64,000 nt of DNA from Paragemmobacter sp943370085 (lineage in GTDB: Bacteria > Pseudomonadota > Alphaproteobacteria > Rhodobacterales > Rhodobacteraceae): NCBI GenBank assembly GCA_943370085.1, contig CALRPT020000002.1, positions 62,001 through 126,000 on the forward strand. The letters are read 5' to 3'. Both the position numbers and the translations under genes were made by a program. This document shows, piece by piece, positions 7,060-15,577 of the stretch; position 1 is the first letter of the stretch; each line of letters opens with the position of its first letter. The notes beneath the pieces are model-generated. The model did no database searches, was not told the origin of the DNA, and saw only the letters and a list, made by a program, of their open reading frames with translations.

Positions 7060-8738
7060 GCCAGCCCCCGCATGGCGCGGCGGTTGCGCCAAAAGAGCGC
7101 GGGCAGGGCAAGGGCGGCGGCAAAGGCCAGGGCGGGCAGCGCCAGTTGCAGCACGGCGTAGGCACCGATCAGGCGGCGATTGCCGCCGGAGGACAGGGCG
7201 ACCGCCTCGGTCGTGAGGGTTTCGACGCGCCCGCCGCCGATCAGAAGGGTGGGCAGGTATTGCCCGACAGAGACGGCCATGCCCACCGCGAAGGCTGTCA
7301 GCACAGGGGCCAGCAGCATGGGCAGGCGCAGGCGCCAGAAGATGCGCGCCTCTGACGCGCCCATCGTGGCGGCGCTGGTGGCGATGCGGGTATCCCAGGC
7401 GCGGAAGGGACCGGCGAGGGAGAGAAAGACGTAAGGCAGTACGAAGATCAGGTGGGCGGCGGCAACGGCGGCGGCATGCCCTTCGATGCCGCTGGAGAAG
7501 GCGAGGACCTGCAAACCCGGCAGGAAGGCCACCTGCGGCACCAGAAGCGGCAGATACAGGAGTGTCAGCGCGCGGGTTGTGGGCGTGAGGCGCAACTGCG
7601 CCTCGGCCTGCAGGCAGGCGAGACTGAGGGAGAGGGCGGCCAGCGTGGCTGTCATCGCAATGATGAACGTGGTCGTTAAGGTGGCGCTGAGCGAGGGCAG
7701 GGCTGTGGCCCAGTTGCGCAGGGTCAGGTTTGCGGGAAGCGCGTCGGGGAATTGCCACAGCCCGGCCACGGACCAGAGGGCAAGGCCGGCAAGGCCAAGG
7801 GTCAGGCTGCCTGCAGTGACAAGGGTGGCGGTGAGCGCGGCGGCGGCGGCAGGGCGGTCAAGTCCCGCGCGGCGCAGGCCGTGGAAGGCCATGGCGGTGA
7901 GCAGGTGGCGCCCCGCGATCTCGGCCAGTCGCCAGAGGCCGAGGGCGGCCAGAACGAGCGCGCATTGCAACAGCGCGGCGGCGGCGGCGGTGTCGCGCTG
8001 CATCAGGCTCGCCTCCGCCATCCACAGCACGATCTGGGTAGAGAGTGTGGGGGGCAGCGTGGGACCGAGGATCATCGCCATATCGACCACGGTCATCCCG
8101 TAAGCCAGCACGGCATAAACAGGCAGGCGCAACTGGGCATAGAGTGCGGGCAGGGTGGTGAGGGCAAAGCCCGCGATGCGGCCATAGCCGAGCGTGGCCG
8201 CAGTGGCGAGGCGGCGGTCGGCATCGATCTGCGGCAGGGCGGCAAGTGCCATCAGGAGCAGGAACGGGAGTTCTTTGGCGATCAGGCCGAGGGTGAGGGA
8301 GATGCCGTAAGGATCGTTCAGGATCAACAGGTTGGGGGGCTGATCCCAGCCTGTGAGCCAGGGCGAGAAGGCCCGTGCGATCCAGCCGGAGGGGGCGATC
8401 AGGAAGGCCAGACCCAGTGCGGCGGCGGCATGGGGCACCGACAGAAGGGGCGCGATCATGCGGCGGATGCGGGCGAAGGTGGGCGTGCCTGCGAAGGCCG
8501 CAAGGATGAGAAGGGTGAGCGCGAGGGAGACAAGGGTGGAGGCGAGCCCCGTGCCCAGCGACAGGGCCGCTGCACGCGGCAGGCCGGGCCATGCGGCAAG
8601 GGTGGGGAAGGCGGCGGCATTGTCGCGCAAGGCGGGCAGGGCGGTGCCGGCCAGCCCTGCAAGGACGGGGGCCGCCATGAGGCCAAGCGTGAGGGGCGGG
8701 GCCAGCCGCAGCCAGCCCCGGGACCCGGCGCCTGTCAC
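7056..8738 (-). CDS. ynjC: YnjC-type ABC transporter permease (double module)
   Basis: A 560-residue inner-membrane protein with about 12 hydrophobic segments in two homologous halves, as in YnjC and ThiP/FbpB permeases. The second half has an EAA-type loop ASAATMGASEARIFWRLRLP. The GTG at 8738 is chosen because it overlaps the stop of the binding-protein gene (GTGA), and the gene's own stop overlaps the ATPase start. Translation is therefore coupled along the unit. The alternative start at 8789 would lie deep inside the upstream gene. Confidence 0.85.
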   Translation of the reverse strand: MTGAGSRGWLRLAPPLTLGLMAAPVLAGLAGTALPALRDNAAAFPTLAAWPGLPRAAALSLGTGLASTLVSLALTLLILAAFAGTPTFARIRRMIAPLLSVPHAAAALGLAFLIAPSGWIARAFSPWLTGWDQPPNLLILNDPYGISLTLGLIAKELPFLLLMALAALPQIDADRRLATAATLGYGRIAGFALTTLPALYAQLRLPVYAVLAYGMTVVDMAMILGPTLPPTLSTQIVLWMAEASLMQRDTAAAAALLQCALVLAALGLWRLAEIAGRHLLTAMAFHGLRRAGLDRPAAAAALTATLVTAGSLTLGLAGLALWSVAGLWQFPDALPANLTLRNWATALPSLSATLTTTFIIAMTATLAALSLSLACLQAEAQLRLTPTTRALTLLYLPLLVPQVAFLPGLQVLAFSSGIEGHAAAVAAAHLIFVLPYVFLSLAGPFRAWDTRIATSAATMGASEARIFWRLRLPMLLAPVLTAFAVGMAVSVGQYLPTLLIGGGRVETLTTEAVALSSGGNRRLIGAYAVLQLALPALAFAAALALPALFWRNRRAMRGLA

Positions 8739-9946
8739 TGGGCAACCCCGTAGCGCGCGGCCCAGTCTTGCGCGATGCGGGTCATCCAACTGGCATGGGG
8801 TTCCAGCAGAACGGGGCCGAGATCGGCGGGCGACAGTGTGGCAATGCCAAGCTCCAGCGCGTCGAACCGGGCGCGATCTTCCGGGGCCAGGGCAGGGATG
8901 TTCAGCACTGTCTGGAAGCCGAGGATGGCGGGATCCTGTGCGCGGGCCTGCACTTCGGGATCGAGGAGGAGGTTGGCGATGACCAGCGCGCCCGCCTGAT
9001 GCGCGGCATTGAAGGGGATGGCCACGAAAGAGGCGTTTCCGATGGTGCCGCCATCGAGCACGAAGGTGCGCACGGTATCAGGCAGATTTCCGGCGGCGAT
9101 TTCGGCGCTGGCGCGGCCGGGGTTGAAGGCGAAGGCGATGTCCACCTCACCATCCGCAAACAACTGGCCCAGGGCGGGTTCGTTTTGCGGGAAGGCCTTT
9201 GCCGCGCGCCAGAGGGTGGGGTGGAGCGCGTCGAGGAAGGCCCAGAGGGGGGCAGTCTGTGCAGAATAGGCCGCCTCATCCACCGGGGATTGCAGGAGGG
9301 CGGGGTCTGCCATCACGCCGTAAAGCGCCTGTTTCAGGAAGGTGGTGCCAAGGTAATCGGGCGGCTGGGGATAGGTGAAGCGGCCAGGGTTGGCCGCCGA
9401 CCATTCAGCAAGCGCGACAAGGGTTTGCGGCGGGTTCTTCAGGCGGGCGGTATCGTATTCGAACACCAGCTGCGCCATGGCCCAGGGGGATTCATAGCCT
9501 TCGGTGGGCAGGGTGAAATCCGTCACTGTGGCGGGTTTGCCTGCCGTGTCGACCAGCGGCCAGTGGGGCAGGGTTTCCGCGAAGGGACCGAAGAGCAGAC
9601 CCTGCGCCTTCATCGCGGCGAAATTCTCGCCGTTGATCCAGATGAGATCCACTGCGCCACCTGTGGTCTGTCCAGCCTGCTGTTCGGCCAGAACACGGGC
9701 CACGGCATCGGCGGTGGAGGCGAGTTTGACATGTTCCAGCGTGACCCCGTGGCGTTCCATCGCGGTATCGCCGACCCAGGTTATGAAATCGTTGATCTTG
9801 GGATCGCCGCCCCAGGCGTGCCAATAGACGGTCTGCCCTTTCGCCTGGTCCAGGATGCTATCCCATTCCGCAGCAAGGGCTTTTGTCGAGAGCCCCGCAA
9901 AGGCGGGCAGGCTGGCAAGAAGGCGGAGGGCATCGCGTCTGTGCAT
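8735..9946 (-). CDS. ynjB: YnjB-type ABC transporter substrate-binding protein
   Basis: A 403-residue periplasmic binding protein. The N-terminus MHRRDALRLLASLPAFAG has twin arginines before a hydrophobic stretch ending in an ALA cleavage site, so export is likely, possibly by the Tat route. The mature part follows the YnjB pattern, with YWHAWGGDPKIN and VDLIWINGENF in the first half. It is the first gene of the ynjBCD-like unit. Start at 9946 was chosen for the signal peptide; the frame is open for about 200 bases upstream. Confidence 0.85.
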   Translation of the reverse strand: MHRRDALRLLASLPAFAGLSTKALAAEWDSILDQAKGQTVYWHAWGGDPKINDFITWVGDTAMERHGVTLEHVKLASTADAVARVLAEQQAGQTTGGAVDLIWINGENFAAMKAQGLLFGPFAETLPHWPLVDTAGKPATVTDFTLPTEGYESPWAMAQLVFEYDTARLKNPPQTLVALAEWSAANPGRFTYPQPPDYLGTTFLKQALYGVMADPALLQSPVDEAAYSAQTAPLWAFLDALHPTLWRAAKAFPQNEPALGQLFADGEVDIAFAFNPGRASAEIAAGNLPDTVRTFVLDGGTIGNASFVAIPFNAAHQAGALVIANLLLDPEVQARAQDPAILGFQTVLNIPALAPEDRARFDALELGIATLSPADLGPVLLEPHASWMTRIAQDWAARYGVAQ

Positions 9947-10067
9947 CGGGTGTTCCTGTAACTGGCGCGCGCACCTATGGCTTGTCGCGCGCGGTCTGAC
10001 CGGGATAGCTAGGGCAAGGGTTGGCTGGCAACAGGCTTTTGTCGGTGCATACGGAAAGGTGAATGCG

Positions 10068-10676
10068 ATGCTGGACGGGATGATGCGGCGGATGATCGAT
10101 GCGCCGCTGGACCGGGCCGGAAAAAGGCTTTCCGCGCGGGGGGTTACGGCCAATGGCGTAACGCTGGCGGGGTTGGCTTTGGGGATGCTGGCGGCGGCGA
10201 TCCTAGCCTTGGGCGGGCCGGGATGGGCGGCGTTGCTGCCGCTTTTGGCGGGGCGAGTGGCGGATGGTCTGGATGGGGCGGTGGCGCGGGCCGCAGGGAA
10301 AACGGATTTCGGTGGATACCTTGATATCGTTGCGGATTTCCTGTTCTACGCCGCCATTCCGCTGGCCTTTGTGCTGCGCGATCCGGGGGAAAACGGGGTG
10401 GCGGGGGCGTTCCTGCTGGCGTCGTTCTATGTGAACGGGGCGAGCTTTCTGGGCTATGCCGTGCTGGCGGAAAAGCGGGGGATGCAGACGCGGGCGCGGG
10501 GGGAGAAGTCGCTTTATTTCACTGCAGGTTTGCTGGAAGGCACGGAAACAATTGTGTTTTTCGCGCTGCTCTGTCTGTGGCCATCGGGCTTTGCGGCGAT
10601 GGCCTGGGTGTTTGGTAGCTTGTGCTTTGTCACCGCAGGGGCGCGGGTCTGGCTGGCCGCGCGGACCTTTCGCTGA
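10068..10676 (+). CDS. CDP-alcohol phosphatidyltransferase family protein
   Basis: A 202-residue membrane enzyme. It carries the family motif as DGLDGAVAR followed by a Gly and two spaced Asp residues (FGGYLDIVAD), which bind the metal and CDP-alcohol. About five to six hydrophobic helices follow. Such enzymes transfer a phosphatidyl group from CDP-diacylglycerol to an alcohol such as glycerol phosphate or inositol; the acceptor is not identifiable here. Start at ATG 10068 has GGAAAGG upstream; an in-frame GTG at 10059 is possible. It is divergent from the ynj unit. Confidence 0.85.
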   Translation: MLDGMMRRMIDAPLDRAGKRLSARGVTANGVTLAGLALGMLAAAILALGGPGWAALLPLLAGRVADGLDGAVARAAGKTDFGGYLDIVADFLFYAAIPLAFVLRDPGENGVAGAFLLASFYVNGASFLGYAVLAEKRGMQTRARGEKSLYFTAGLLEGTETIVFFALLCLWPSGFAAMAWVFGSLCFVTAGARVWLAARTFR

Positions 10677-10679
10677 ACG

Positions 10680-10915
10680 TGCAGCGCGTGGTGCAGAGGG
10701 CTGTGCAGACGGGCGTATGCACGCAGCGGGCGGGGTGGTGAAGAACGGTTAAGGTTAACGCCCGGGGGGGCGGTGCGGAGGGCGACGGCCTACCCGATGC
10801 AGCGCGTGGTGCAGAGGGCTGTGCAGACGAGCGTATGCACGCAGCGGGCGGGACGTTTATGGACGATTAAGGTTAACGCGGTGGCTGAGGTTATGGGGCG
10901 AGGCAGAGTGTAGGA
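10680..10915. repeat. tandem duplication with 118-bp period in a gene-free gap
   Basis: The 336-base gap between two genes contains two copies of a 118-bp unit. A 55-nt block (10680-10734 and 10798-10852) differs at one base, and a second block TTAAGGTTAACGC (10749-10761 and 10867-10879) keeps the same 118-nt register. The blocks are full of TGCAG/TGCAC words that can self-pair. Each copy opens a short frame reading QRVVQRAVQT from GTG 10679 (20 codons) or ATG 10797. I see no conserved gene here. Confidence 0.75.
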
Positions 10916-11012
10916 CCTGCACGGTTGCAAAAGGGATAACGTTCGCGGCATCTCACACAAGAGATGGCCGGACGCGGTATCGACAACGGTCCAACCCATC
11001 CGGCCGATACGA

Positions 11013-12197
11013 TCACACGTCCATTACCGCCTCGCGGAAGCGGAAGAAGCCGTGCGTGGCGTGGGGCCAGGCGGTGGCGTCGTGGTGGCGCAGCAGGCGA
11101 GCAAGGCGGATGCCGCGCGCATCGAGCAGGGGTTCAAGGCGTTGCAACGCGGCGGCGGTGGGGCCGATGGGCGCATAGGGCGTGGCCAGTTGGGCGATGC
11201 CCAGTGCGGCGAGGTGATCGGCGAGCGGTTCCAGCGTGGCATCGGTGAAGCGGGGGGCATCGGGCTGGGCCAGACGGCGGGCGGTGTCGGCCAAGGCATC
11301 CTCGACAAAGGTGGTGACGATCGGATTGACCGCAAGGGTGGAGCGGCGGGTGGTGGTTGTCAGAAAGATCAGCGGCCCCGCATCTGCCAAGGCGGGCGGG
11401 GTGTCGCCTGCGAGATCGTCCTCGTGCAGCAAGAGCGCGGTGGACAGGCCCGGATGCAGCACATCCCCGATGGGCGTGGCGCGCGGCGCGGGATGGGGCT
11501 GCATGGGCAAGGGCGGGCAATTGCGCGCAAGGCCGATGGGGCGGAAGCGGCCATTGGTGTTCTTGGCGATGTTATCCGCTGTCGCGGCATAGGTTTTGCC
11601 TGGCGTGTGCAAGCCACCCACCCAGCGCCAGGACAGGGTGTTGGAGGCGGGATCCCCGTCGATCAGATGCCGCAGGAAGAAATCCGCCCCCAATTCCCAG
11701 GGCAGGCGCAGGGTGAAGATCCAGATCGAGGCGAACCACATGCGCGCATGGTTGTGCAGATAGCCCGTGGCGGCCGGTTCCTGAGCCCAATGGTCGAACC
11801 CGTCGATCCCTGTCGTGCCAGTGCAGGCGGCCTGCCATTGCTGGCGTAGGCCAGACTCCGATTGCACCCGGTTCAGCGCGGCCGTCAGCCCCTGCCTGTA
11901 GGCGGCCCAGATACCGGGGCGGCGTTCCAGCCAGCCTTTCCAATAGGTCCGCCACCAGACCTCAGCCAGGAACTTGTCGGCCCCCTGCGGATGGGCGCGC
12001 AGGGTGGCGTCGATCACCTCGGCCTCGGTCAGCAGGCGGTGGCGGATATAGGGTGACAGGCCAGAGACATGGGGATGCCCCGGCAGATCCTCATTCCGGC
12101 GCGCGGCATAGGACAGGCCCGCGCGGGGCAGGAAGGCGGCAAGACGCGCGGTGGCCGCAGCGCGGGTGGCGGGCAGGGGCAGGGGCAATCCGGTCAT
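11013..12197 (-). CDS. cryptochrome/photolyase-like FAD protein with swapped domain order
   Basis: A 394-residue protein. Residues about 30-225 carry the photolyase FAD-binding helical domain: SGLSPYIRHRLL, EVWWRTYWKGW, GYLHNHARMWFASIW and DGDPASNTLSWRWVGG. Conventional photolyases have an antenna-binding alpha/beta domain before this part; here the protein starts almost directly with the FAD domain. Instead, about 150 residues after it (from roughly 240) look alpha/beta, with LLLHEDDL, PLIFLTTT, and an ending HATHGFFRFREAV that resembles the closing part of the antenna domain. A DNA repair or light-sensing role is likely but unproven. Start ATG 12197; an upstream in-frame ATG at 12248 lacks support. 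Confidence 0.75.
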   Translation of the reverse strand: MTGLPLPLPATRAAATARLAAFLPRAGLSYAARRNEDLPGHPHVSGLSPYIRHRLLTEAEVIDATLRAHPQGADKFLAEVWWRTYWKGWLERRPGIWAAYRQGLTAALNRVQSESGLRQQWQAACTGTTGIDGFDHWAQEPAATGYLHNHARMWFASIWIFTLRLPWELGADFFLRHLIDGDPASNTLSWRWVGGLHTPGKTYAATADNIAKNTNGRFRPIGLARNCPPLPMQPHPAPRATPIGDVLHPGLSTALLLHEDDLAGDTPPALADAGPLIFLTTTTRRSTLAVNPIVTTFVEDALADTARRLAQPDAPRFTDATLEPLADHLAALGIAQLATPYAPIGPTAAALQRLEPLLDARGIRLARLLRHHDATAWPHATHGFFRFREAVMDV

Positions 12198-12276
12198 CCC
12201 GCGCAAGCTAGGCGTAGGAGAGCAGTGGGCAAGGCGGCGGGGCTGCACCGGACAAAGGCCATCGCTGCCCTATGGG

Positions 12277-12298
12277 CTTCATCTTGGCAAAAATACCC
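12277..12298 (-). repeat. dispersed intergenic repeat, copy C
   Basis: Minus-strand copy of the six-copy intergenic repeat, upstream of the photolyase-like gene and about 150 bases before clpP. The flank CGACGCG after the core is shared with copy A. Confidence 0.7.
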
Positions 12299-12451
12299 AT
12301 TCGACGCGCATCTGGGGCGACTGCGTCAAAGGGGGGCGCTGGCAATCGACGGGGCTGCCCTTGCAGCCCCCCGCCCACACAACTAAGACTCTGGCAAGAG
12401 AATGTCGTTATGACCCCCGATTGACACTGTGAGATAAAGAGGCAGCCCGCG

Positions 12452-13084
12452 ATGCGCGATCCCGTCGATCACTACATGAACACCCTTGTTCCCATGGTTG
12501 TTGAACAGACCAGCCGGGGCGAACGGGCCTATGACATCTTTTCGCGGATGCTGAAGGAGCGGATCATCTTCCTGTCCGGCCCGGTGCATGACGGGATGTC
12601 GTCGCTGATCTGTGCGCAGCTTCTGTTCCTTGAGGCGGAAAATCCGTCCAAGGAAATCAGCATGTATATCAACTCGCCCGGTGGCGTGGTGACGAGCGGG
12701 CTGTCAATCTACGACACGATGCAATACATCAAACCCAAGGTTTCCACGCTGGTGATCGGGCAGGCGGCCTCCATGGGGTCGCTTCTGCTGACGGCAGGGC
12801 ACAAGGGGATGCGGTTCTCGCTGCCCAATTCCCGCGTGATGGTGCATCAGCCTTCGGGCGGGTATCAGGGCCAGGCCACGGATATCATGATCCATGCGCG
12901 GGAAACCGAAAAGCTGAAGCGGCGGTTGAACGAGATCTATGTCAAGCACACCGGCAATGACTATGACACCGTCGAGGCGGCGCTGGAGCGGGACAATTTC
13001 ATGTCGGCCGAGGATGCGAAGGCCTGGGGATTGATCGATGAGATCGTGTCCGATCGTGGCAAGATGGACGACACGTCGAAGTAA
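12452..13084 (+). CDS. clpP: ATP-dependent Clp protease proteolytic subunit
   Basis: A 210-residue serine peptidase that forms the ClpP tetradecamer and degrades substrates unfolded by ClpX or ClpA in the cytoplasm. The catalytic triad is visible: Ser107 in GQAASMGS, His132 in MVHQPSGG and Asp181 in RDNFMSAEDA. Length is standard. An intrinsic terminator follows at 13091-13125 and the partner gene clpX starts about 120 bases later. The AAAGAGG before the ATG is a modest ribosome binding site. Confidence 0.98.
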   Translation: MRDPVDHYMNTLVPMVVEQTSRGERAYDIFSRMLKERIIFLSGPVHDGMSSLICAQLLFLEAENPSKEISMYINSPGGVVTSGLSIYDTMQYIKPKVSTLVIGQAASMGSLLLTAGHKGMRFSLPNSRVMVHQPSGGYQGQATDIMIHARETEKLKRRLNEIYVKHTGNDYDTVEAALERDNFMSAEDAKAWGLIDEIVSDRGKMDDTSK

Positions 13085-13090
13085 GAACAG

Positions 13091-13125
13091 GCCCCCGCCG
13101 ATGCGACCTTTGGCGGGGGCTTTTT
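13091..13125 (+). terminator. intrinsic terminator between clpP and clpX
   Basis: A GC-rich 9-bp stem (13091-13099 with 13112-13120) is followed by five T residues. clpX therefore probably also has its own promoter. Confidence 0.85.
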
Positions 13126-13206
13126 GGCATTGTGGGGGCGCGGGCCTTGGCCTAGACTTTCACGGGTAACCGGCTTTTGGGCCGGGATCTGGCAGAGGAC
13201 GACCGA

Positions 13207-14475
13207 ATGGCGAACAACTCCGGCAGCGACAGCAAGAACACGCTTTACTGCTCGTTCTGTGGCAAGAGCCAGCATGAGGTGCGCAAGCTGATTGCGGGGC
13301 CGACGGTGTTCATCTGTGACGAATGCGTCGAGCTTTGCATGGACATCATCCGCGAGGAGACGAAGACCACAGGTCTGAAATCCAGCGAAGGGGTGCCGAC
13401 ACCGCGCGAGATCTGCAAGGTGCTGGATGATTACGTGATCGGCCAGATCCACGCCAAGCGCGTGCTGTCTGTGGCGGTGCACAACCATTACAAGCGGCTG
13501 AACAATTCGTCGAAGACCGATATCGAATTGTCGAAGTCGAACATCCTGCTGATCGGGCCGACGGGTTGCGGCAAGACGTTGCTGGCGCAGACGCTGGCGC
13601 GCATTCTGGATGTGCCCTTCACCATGGCGGATGCGACGACGCTGACGGAAGCGGGCTATGTCGGCGAGGATGTGGAGAACATCATCCTGAAGCTGTTGCA
13701 GGCCAGCGAATACAATGTGGAACGTGCGCAGCGCGGGATCGTCTATATCGACGAGGTCGACAAGATCACCCGCAAGTCGGACAACCCGTCGATCACCCGT
13801 GATGTGAGCGGCGAGGGCGTGCAGCAGGCGCTTTTGAAGATCATGGAAGGCACTGTGGCGAGCGTGCCGCCGCAGGGTGGGCGCAAGCATCCGCAGCAAG
13901 AATTCCTGCAGGTGGATACGACGAACATCCTGTTCATCTGTGGCGGGGCTTTTGCCGGGCTGGAAAAGATCATCGCGCAGCGCAACAAGGGATCGGGCAT
14001 CGGCTTTGGCGCCGATGTGAAAGATCCGGATTCGCGCGGTGTGGGCGAGTTGTTCAAGGAGCTGGAGCCTGAGGATCTGCTGAAGTTCGGGTTGATCCCG
14101 GAATTCGTGGGCCGTCTGCCGGTGATCGCCACGCTGAACGATCTGGACGAAGGGGCGCTGGTCACCATCCTGACCGAGCCGAAGAACGCGCTGGTGAAAC
14201 AGTATCAGCGGCTGTTCGAGATCGAAGGCACGAAGCTGACCTTCACGCCGGATGCGCTGACGGCCATCGCCAAGCGCGCGATCAAGCGCAAAACGGGCGC
14301 GCGGGGGCTGCGGTCCATCATGGAGGATATCCTCTTGGATACAATGTTCGAGCTGCCGGGGATGGACAGTGTCGAAGAGGTGGTGGTGAACGAGGAGGCG
14401 GTGAATTCCGCCGAGGCGAAGCCGATGCTGGTCTATACTGAGACGAAGAAGAAAGAACCGGCGACGGCGGGCTGA
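13207..14475 (+). CDS. clpX: ATP-dependent Clp protease ATP-binding subunit ClpX
   Basis: A 422-residue AAA+ unfoldase that delivers substrates to ClpP. The N-terminal zinc-binding domain has Cys15, Cys18, Cys37 and Cys40. Walker A GPTGCGKT is at about 117-124 and Walker B ends in Asp182-Glu183. A sensor-2-containing C-terminal domain (KRKTGARGLRSI) follows. The ATG at 13207 is chosen since the zinc domain begins there; the frame is open a little upstream. It pairs with the preceding clpP. Confidence 0.98.
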   Translation: MANNSGSDSKNTLYCSFCGKSQHEVRKLIAGPTVFICDECVELCMDIIREETKTTGLKSSEGVPTPREICKVLDDYVIGQIHAKRVLSVAVHNHYKRLNNSSKTDIELSKSNILLIGPTGCGKTLLAQTLARILDVPFTMADATTLTEAGYVGEDVENIILKLLQASEYNVERAQRGIVYIDEVDKITRKSDNPSITRDVSGEGVQQALLKIMEGTVASVPPQGGRKHPQQEFLQVDTTNILFICGGAFAGLEKIIAQRNKGSGIGFGADVKDPDSRGVGELFKELEPEDLLKFGLIPEFVGRLPVIATLNDLDEGALVTILTEPKNALVKQYQRLFEIEGTKLTFTPDALTAIAKRAIKRKTGARGLRSIMEDILLDTMFELPGMDSVEEVVVNEEAVNSAEAKPMLVYTETKKKEPATAG

Positions 14476-14493
14476 GGCCGGTTGCTGGAAGGT

Positions 14494-14534
14494 AAAGTCA
14501 AAGGGGCGGACCGCTGGTCCGCCCCTTTGACTTT
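14494..14534 (+). terminator. long perfect hairpin after clpX
   Basis: A 19-bp perfect inverted repeat (14494-14512 and 14516-14534) with a 3-base GCT loop. The outer end of the stem is A/T-rich (AAAGTCAAA/TTTGACTTT), so it could stop transcription in either direction. A second small stem (GATTTTTC/GAAAAATC) follows at about 14542-14560. Confidence 0.8.
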
Positions 14535-14726
14535 GCAGGGCGATTTTTCTGCGAAAAATCCGGCACTCACGCGAACAGGCTCGGCCTGATGGGATGTGAG
14601 GCGGATAGATTGGACTGGTTTGGGCGATGGCACATGCCAGTCACTTTCCCGCTGCCGGGGTGGCTTCATGCTGGACCTTTTTCGCCTGTTCGGCCATATG
14701 GGGGCAAAGGTTTCCCGGAGGGTGTT

Positions 14727-15101
14727 ATGGATTTCCTCAAGCGGCTCGTGACGTGGTGGAACGGTCAGACGTTGGGCACGCAGCTTTATACCTCGCGCAA
14801 GGGGGTGAAGGTGGGTGAGGATGATCAGGGCAACATCTATTACGAAACGCGGGATGCGAAGCGGCGTTGGGTCATCTTCAACGGTGAGGCCGAGGCGAGC
14901 CGGGTGAATGCCGATTGGCATGGCTGGCTGCACCACACCTGGGACGAGCCGCCGACCAAGGCGCCGCTGAAGCACAAGGCCTGGGAAAAGCCGCATCAGG
15001 AGAACCTGACCGGGACGGATGCCGCCTATGCACCGACCGGGTCGATCCGGCGCAGCGCCCCTGCGGCGCGGCAGGATTACGAGGCGTGGCAGCCTAAGTG
15101 A
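14727..15101 (+). CDS. NADH:ubiquinone oxidoreductase subunit NDUFA12 family
   Basis: A 124-residue accessory subunit of respiratory complex I, found in alphaproteobacteria and mitochondria. The family features are the N-terminal LVTWWNGQTLGTQLYT, then DDQGNIYYETRD, WHGWLHHTWDEPP and the downstream KPHQENLTGT. It is not near a nuo cluster here, which is usual for this subunit. Start is ATG 14727 after CGGAGGGTG. Its TGA overlaps the start of the MlaD gene, so these genes form an operon with DUF2155. Confidence 0.93.
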   Translation: MDFLKRLVTWWNGQTLGTQLYTSRKGVKVGEDDQGNIYYETRDAKRRWVIFNGEAEASRVNADWHGWLHHTWDEPPTKAPLKHKAWEKPHQENLTGTDAAYAPTGSIRRSAPAARQDYEAWQPK

Positions 15102-15577
15102 TGGAGAATCGCGCGGAAGTTCTGGCCGGGGCAGCGGTTCTGGCAGCGGCGATCGGCTTTCTGGTCTATGCGGGCCAGCAGACCGGGGTGACGTCCCAGG
15201 CCTCGGGCAGCTATGAGTTGGTGGCCTCGTTCCGGTCGGTCGAGGGGATACGGGTCGGCACGGATGTGCGGCTGGCGGGGGTCAAGGTCGGCACGGTGAC
15301 GGCGCTGGAGTTGAACCCTGAGACGTTCTTTGCCGACGCGCGGTTGAAAGTGCAGGAAAATGTGCTGCTGCCGGATGACTCGGCGGCGTTGATTTCGTCT
15401 GAAGGGTTGCTGGGCGGGAACTTTGTCGAACTGGTGCCCGGCGGATCGCTGGACAATCTGGAAGCCGGGGCCGAGATCGAGGACACACAGGGTGCGGTGT
15501 CGGTGATTTCGCTGATGATGAAATTCGCCGGGGGCGGTGATGAGGCGGCGGCCCCCGAGGGTGGTGCGGTCGAATGA
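15101..15577 (+). CDS. mlaD: MlaD-family outer membrane lipid asymmetry protein
   Basis: A 158-residue protein with one N-terminal transmembrane helix (about residues 7-24) and a single MCE domain (SYELVASFRSVEGIRVGTDVRLAGV), anchored in the inner membrane and facing the periplasm. MlaD forms the phospholipid-shuttling ring of the Mla ABC complex. Here it is separated from mlaE/mlaF and sits between the NDUFA12 and DUF2155 genes, an arrangement common in this group. ATG 15101 (TGATG overlap) is preferred over GTG 15098. Confidence 0.88.
   Translation: MENRAEVLAGAAVLAAAIGFLVYAGQQTGVTSQASGSYELVASFRSVEGIRVGTDVRLAGVKVGTVTALELNPETFFADARLKVQENVLLPDDSAALISSEGLLGGNFVELVPGGSLDNLEAGAEIEDTQGAVSVISLMMKFAGGGDEAAAPEGGAVE

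Noticed and set aside
7146..8982. Long plus-strand frames opposite the ABC permease and binding-protein genes
   Set aside because: They are antisense frames caused by high GC; the minus-strand genes have membrane helices, motifs and coupled starts, whereas these give Gly/Arg/Gln-rich nonsense.
12340..12450. A heat-shock (RpoH) promoter for clpP at a CTTG word
   Set aside because: Only the -35-like CTTG is visible; no convincing -10 element at the right distance.
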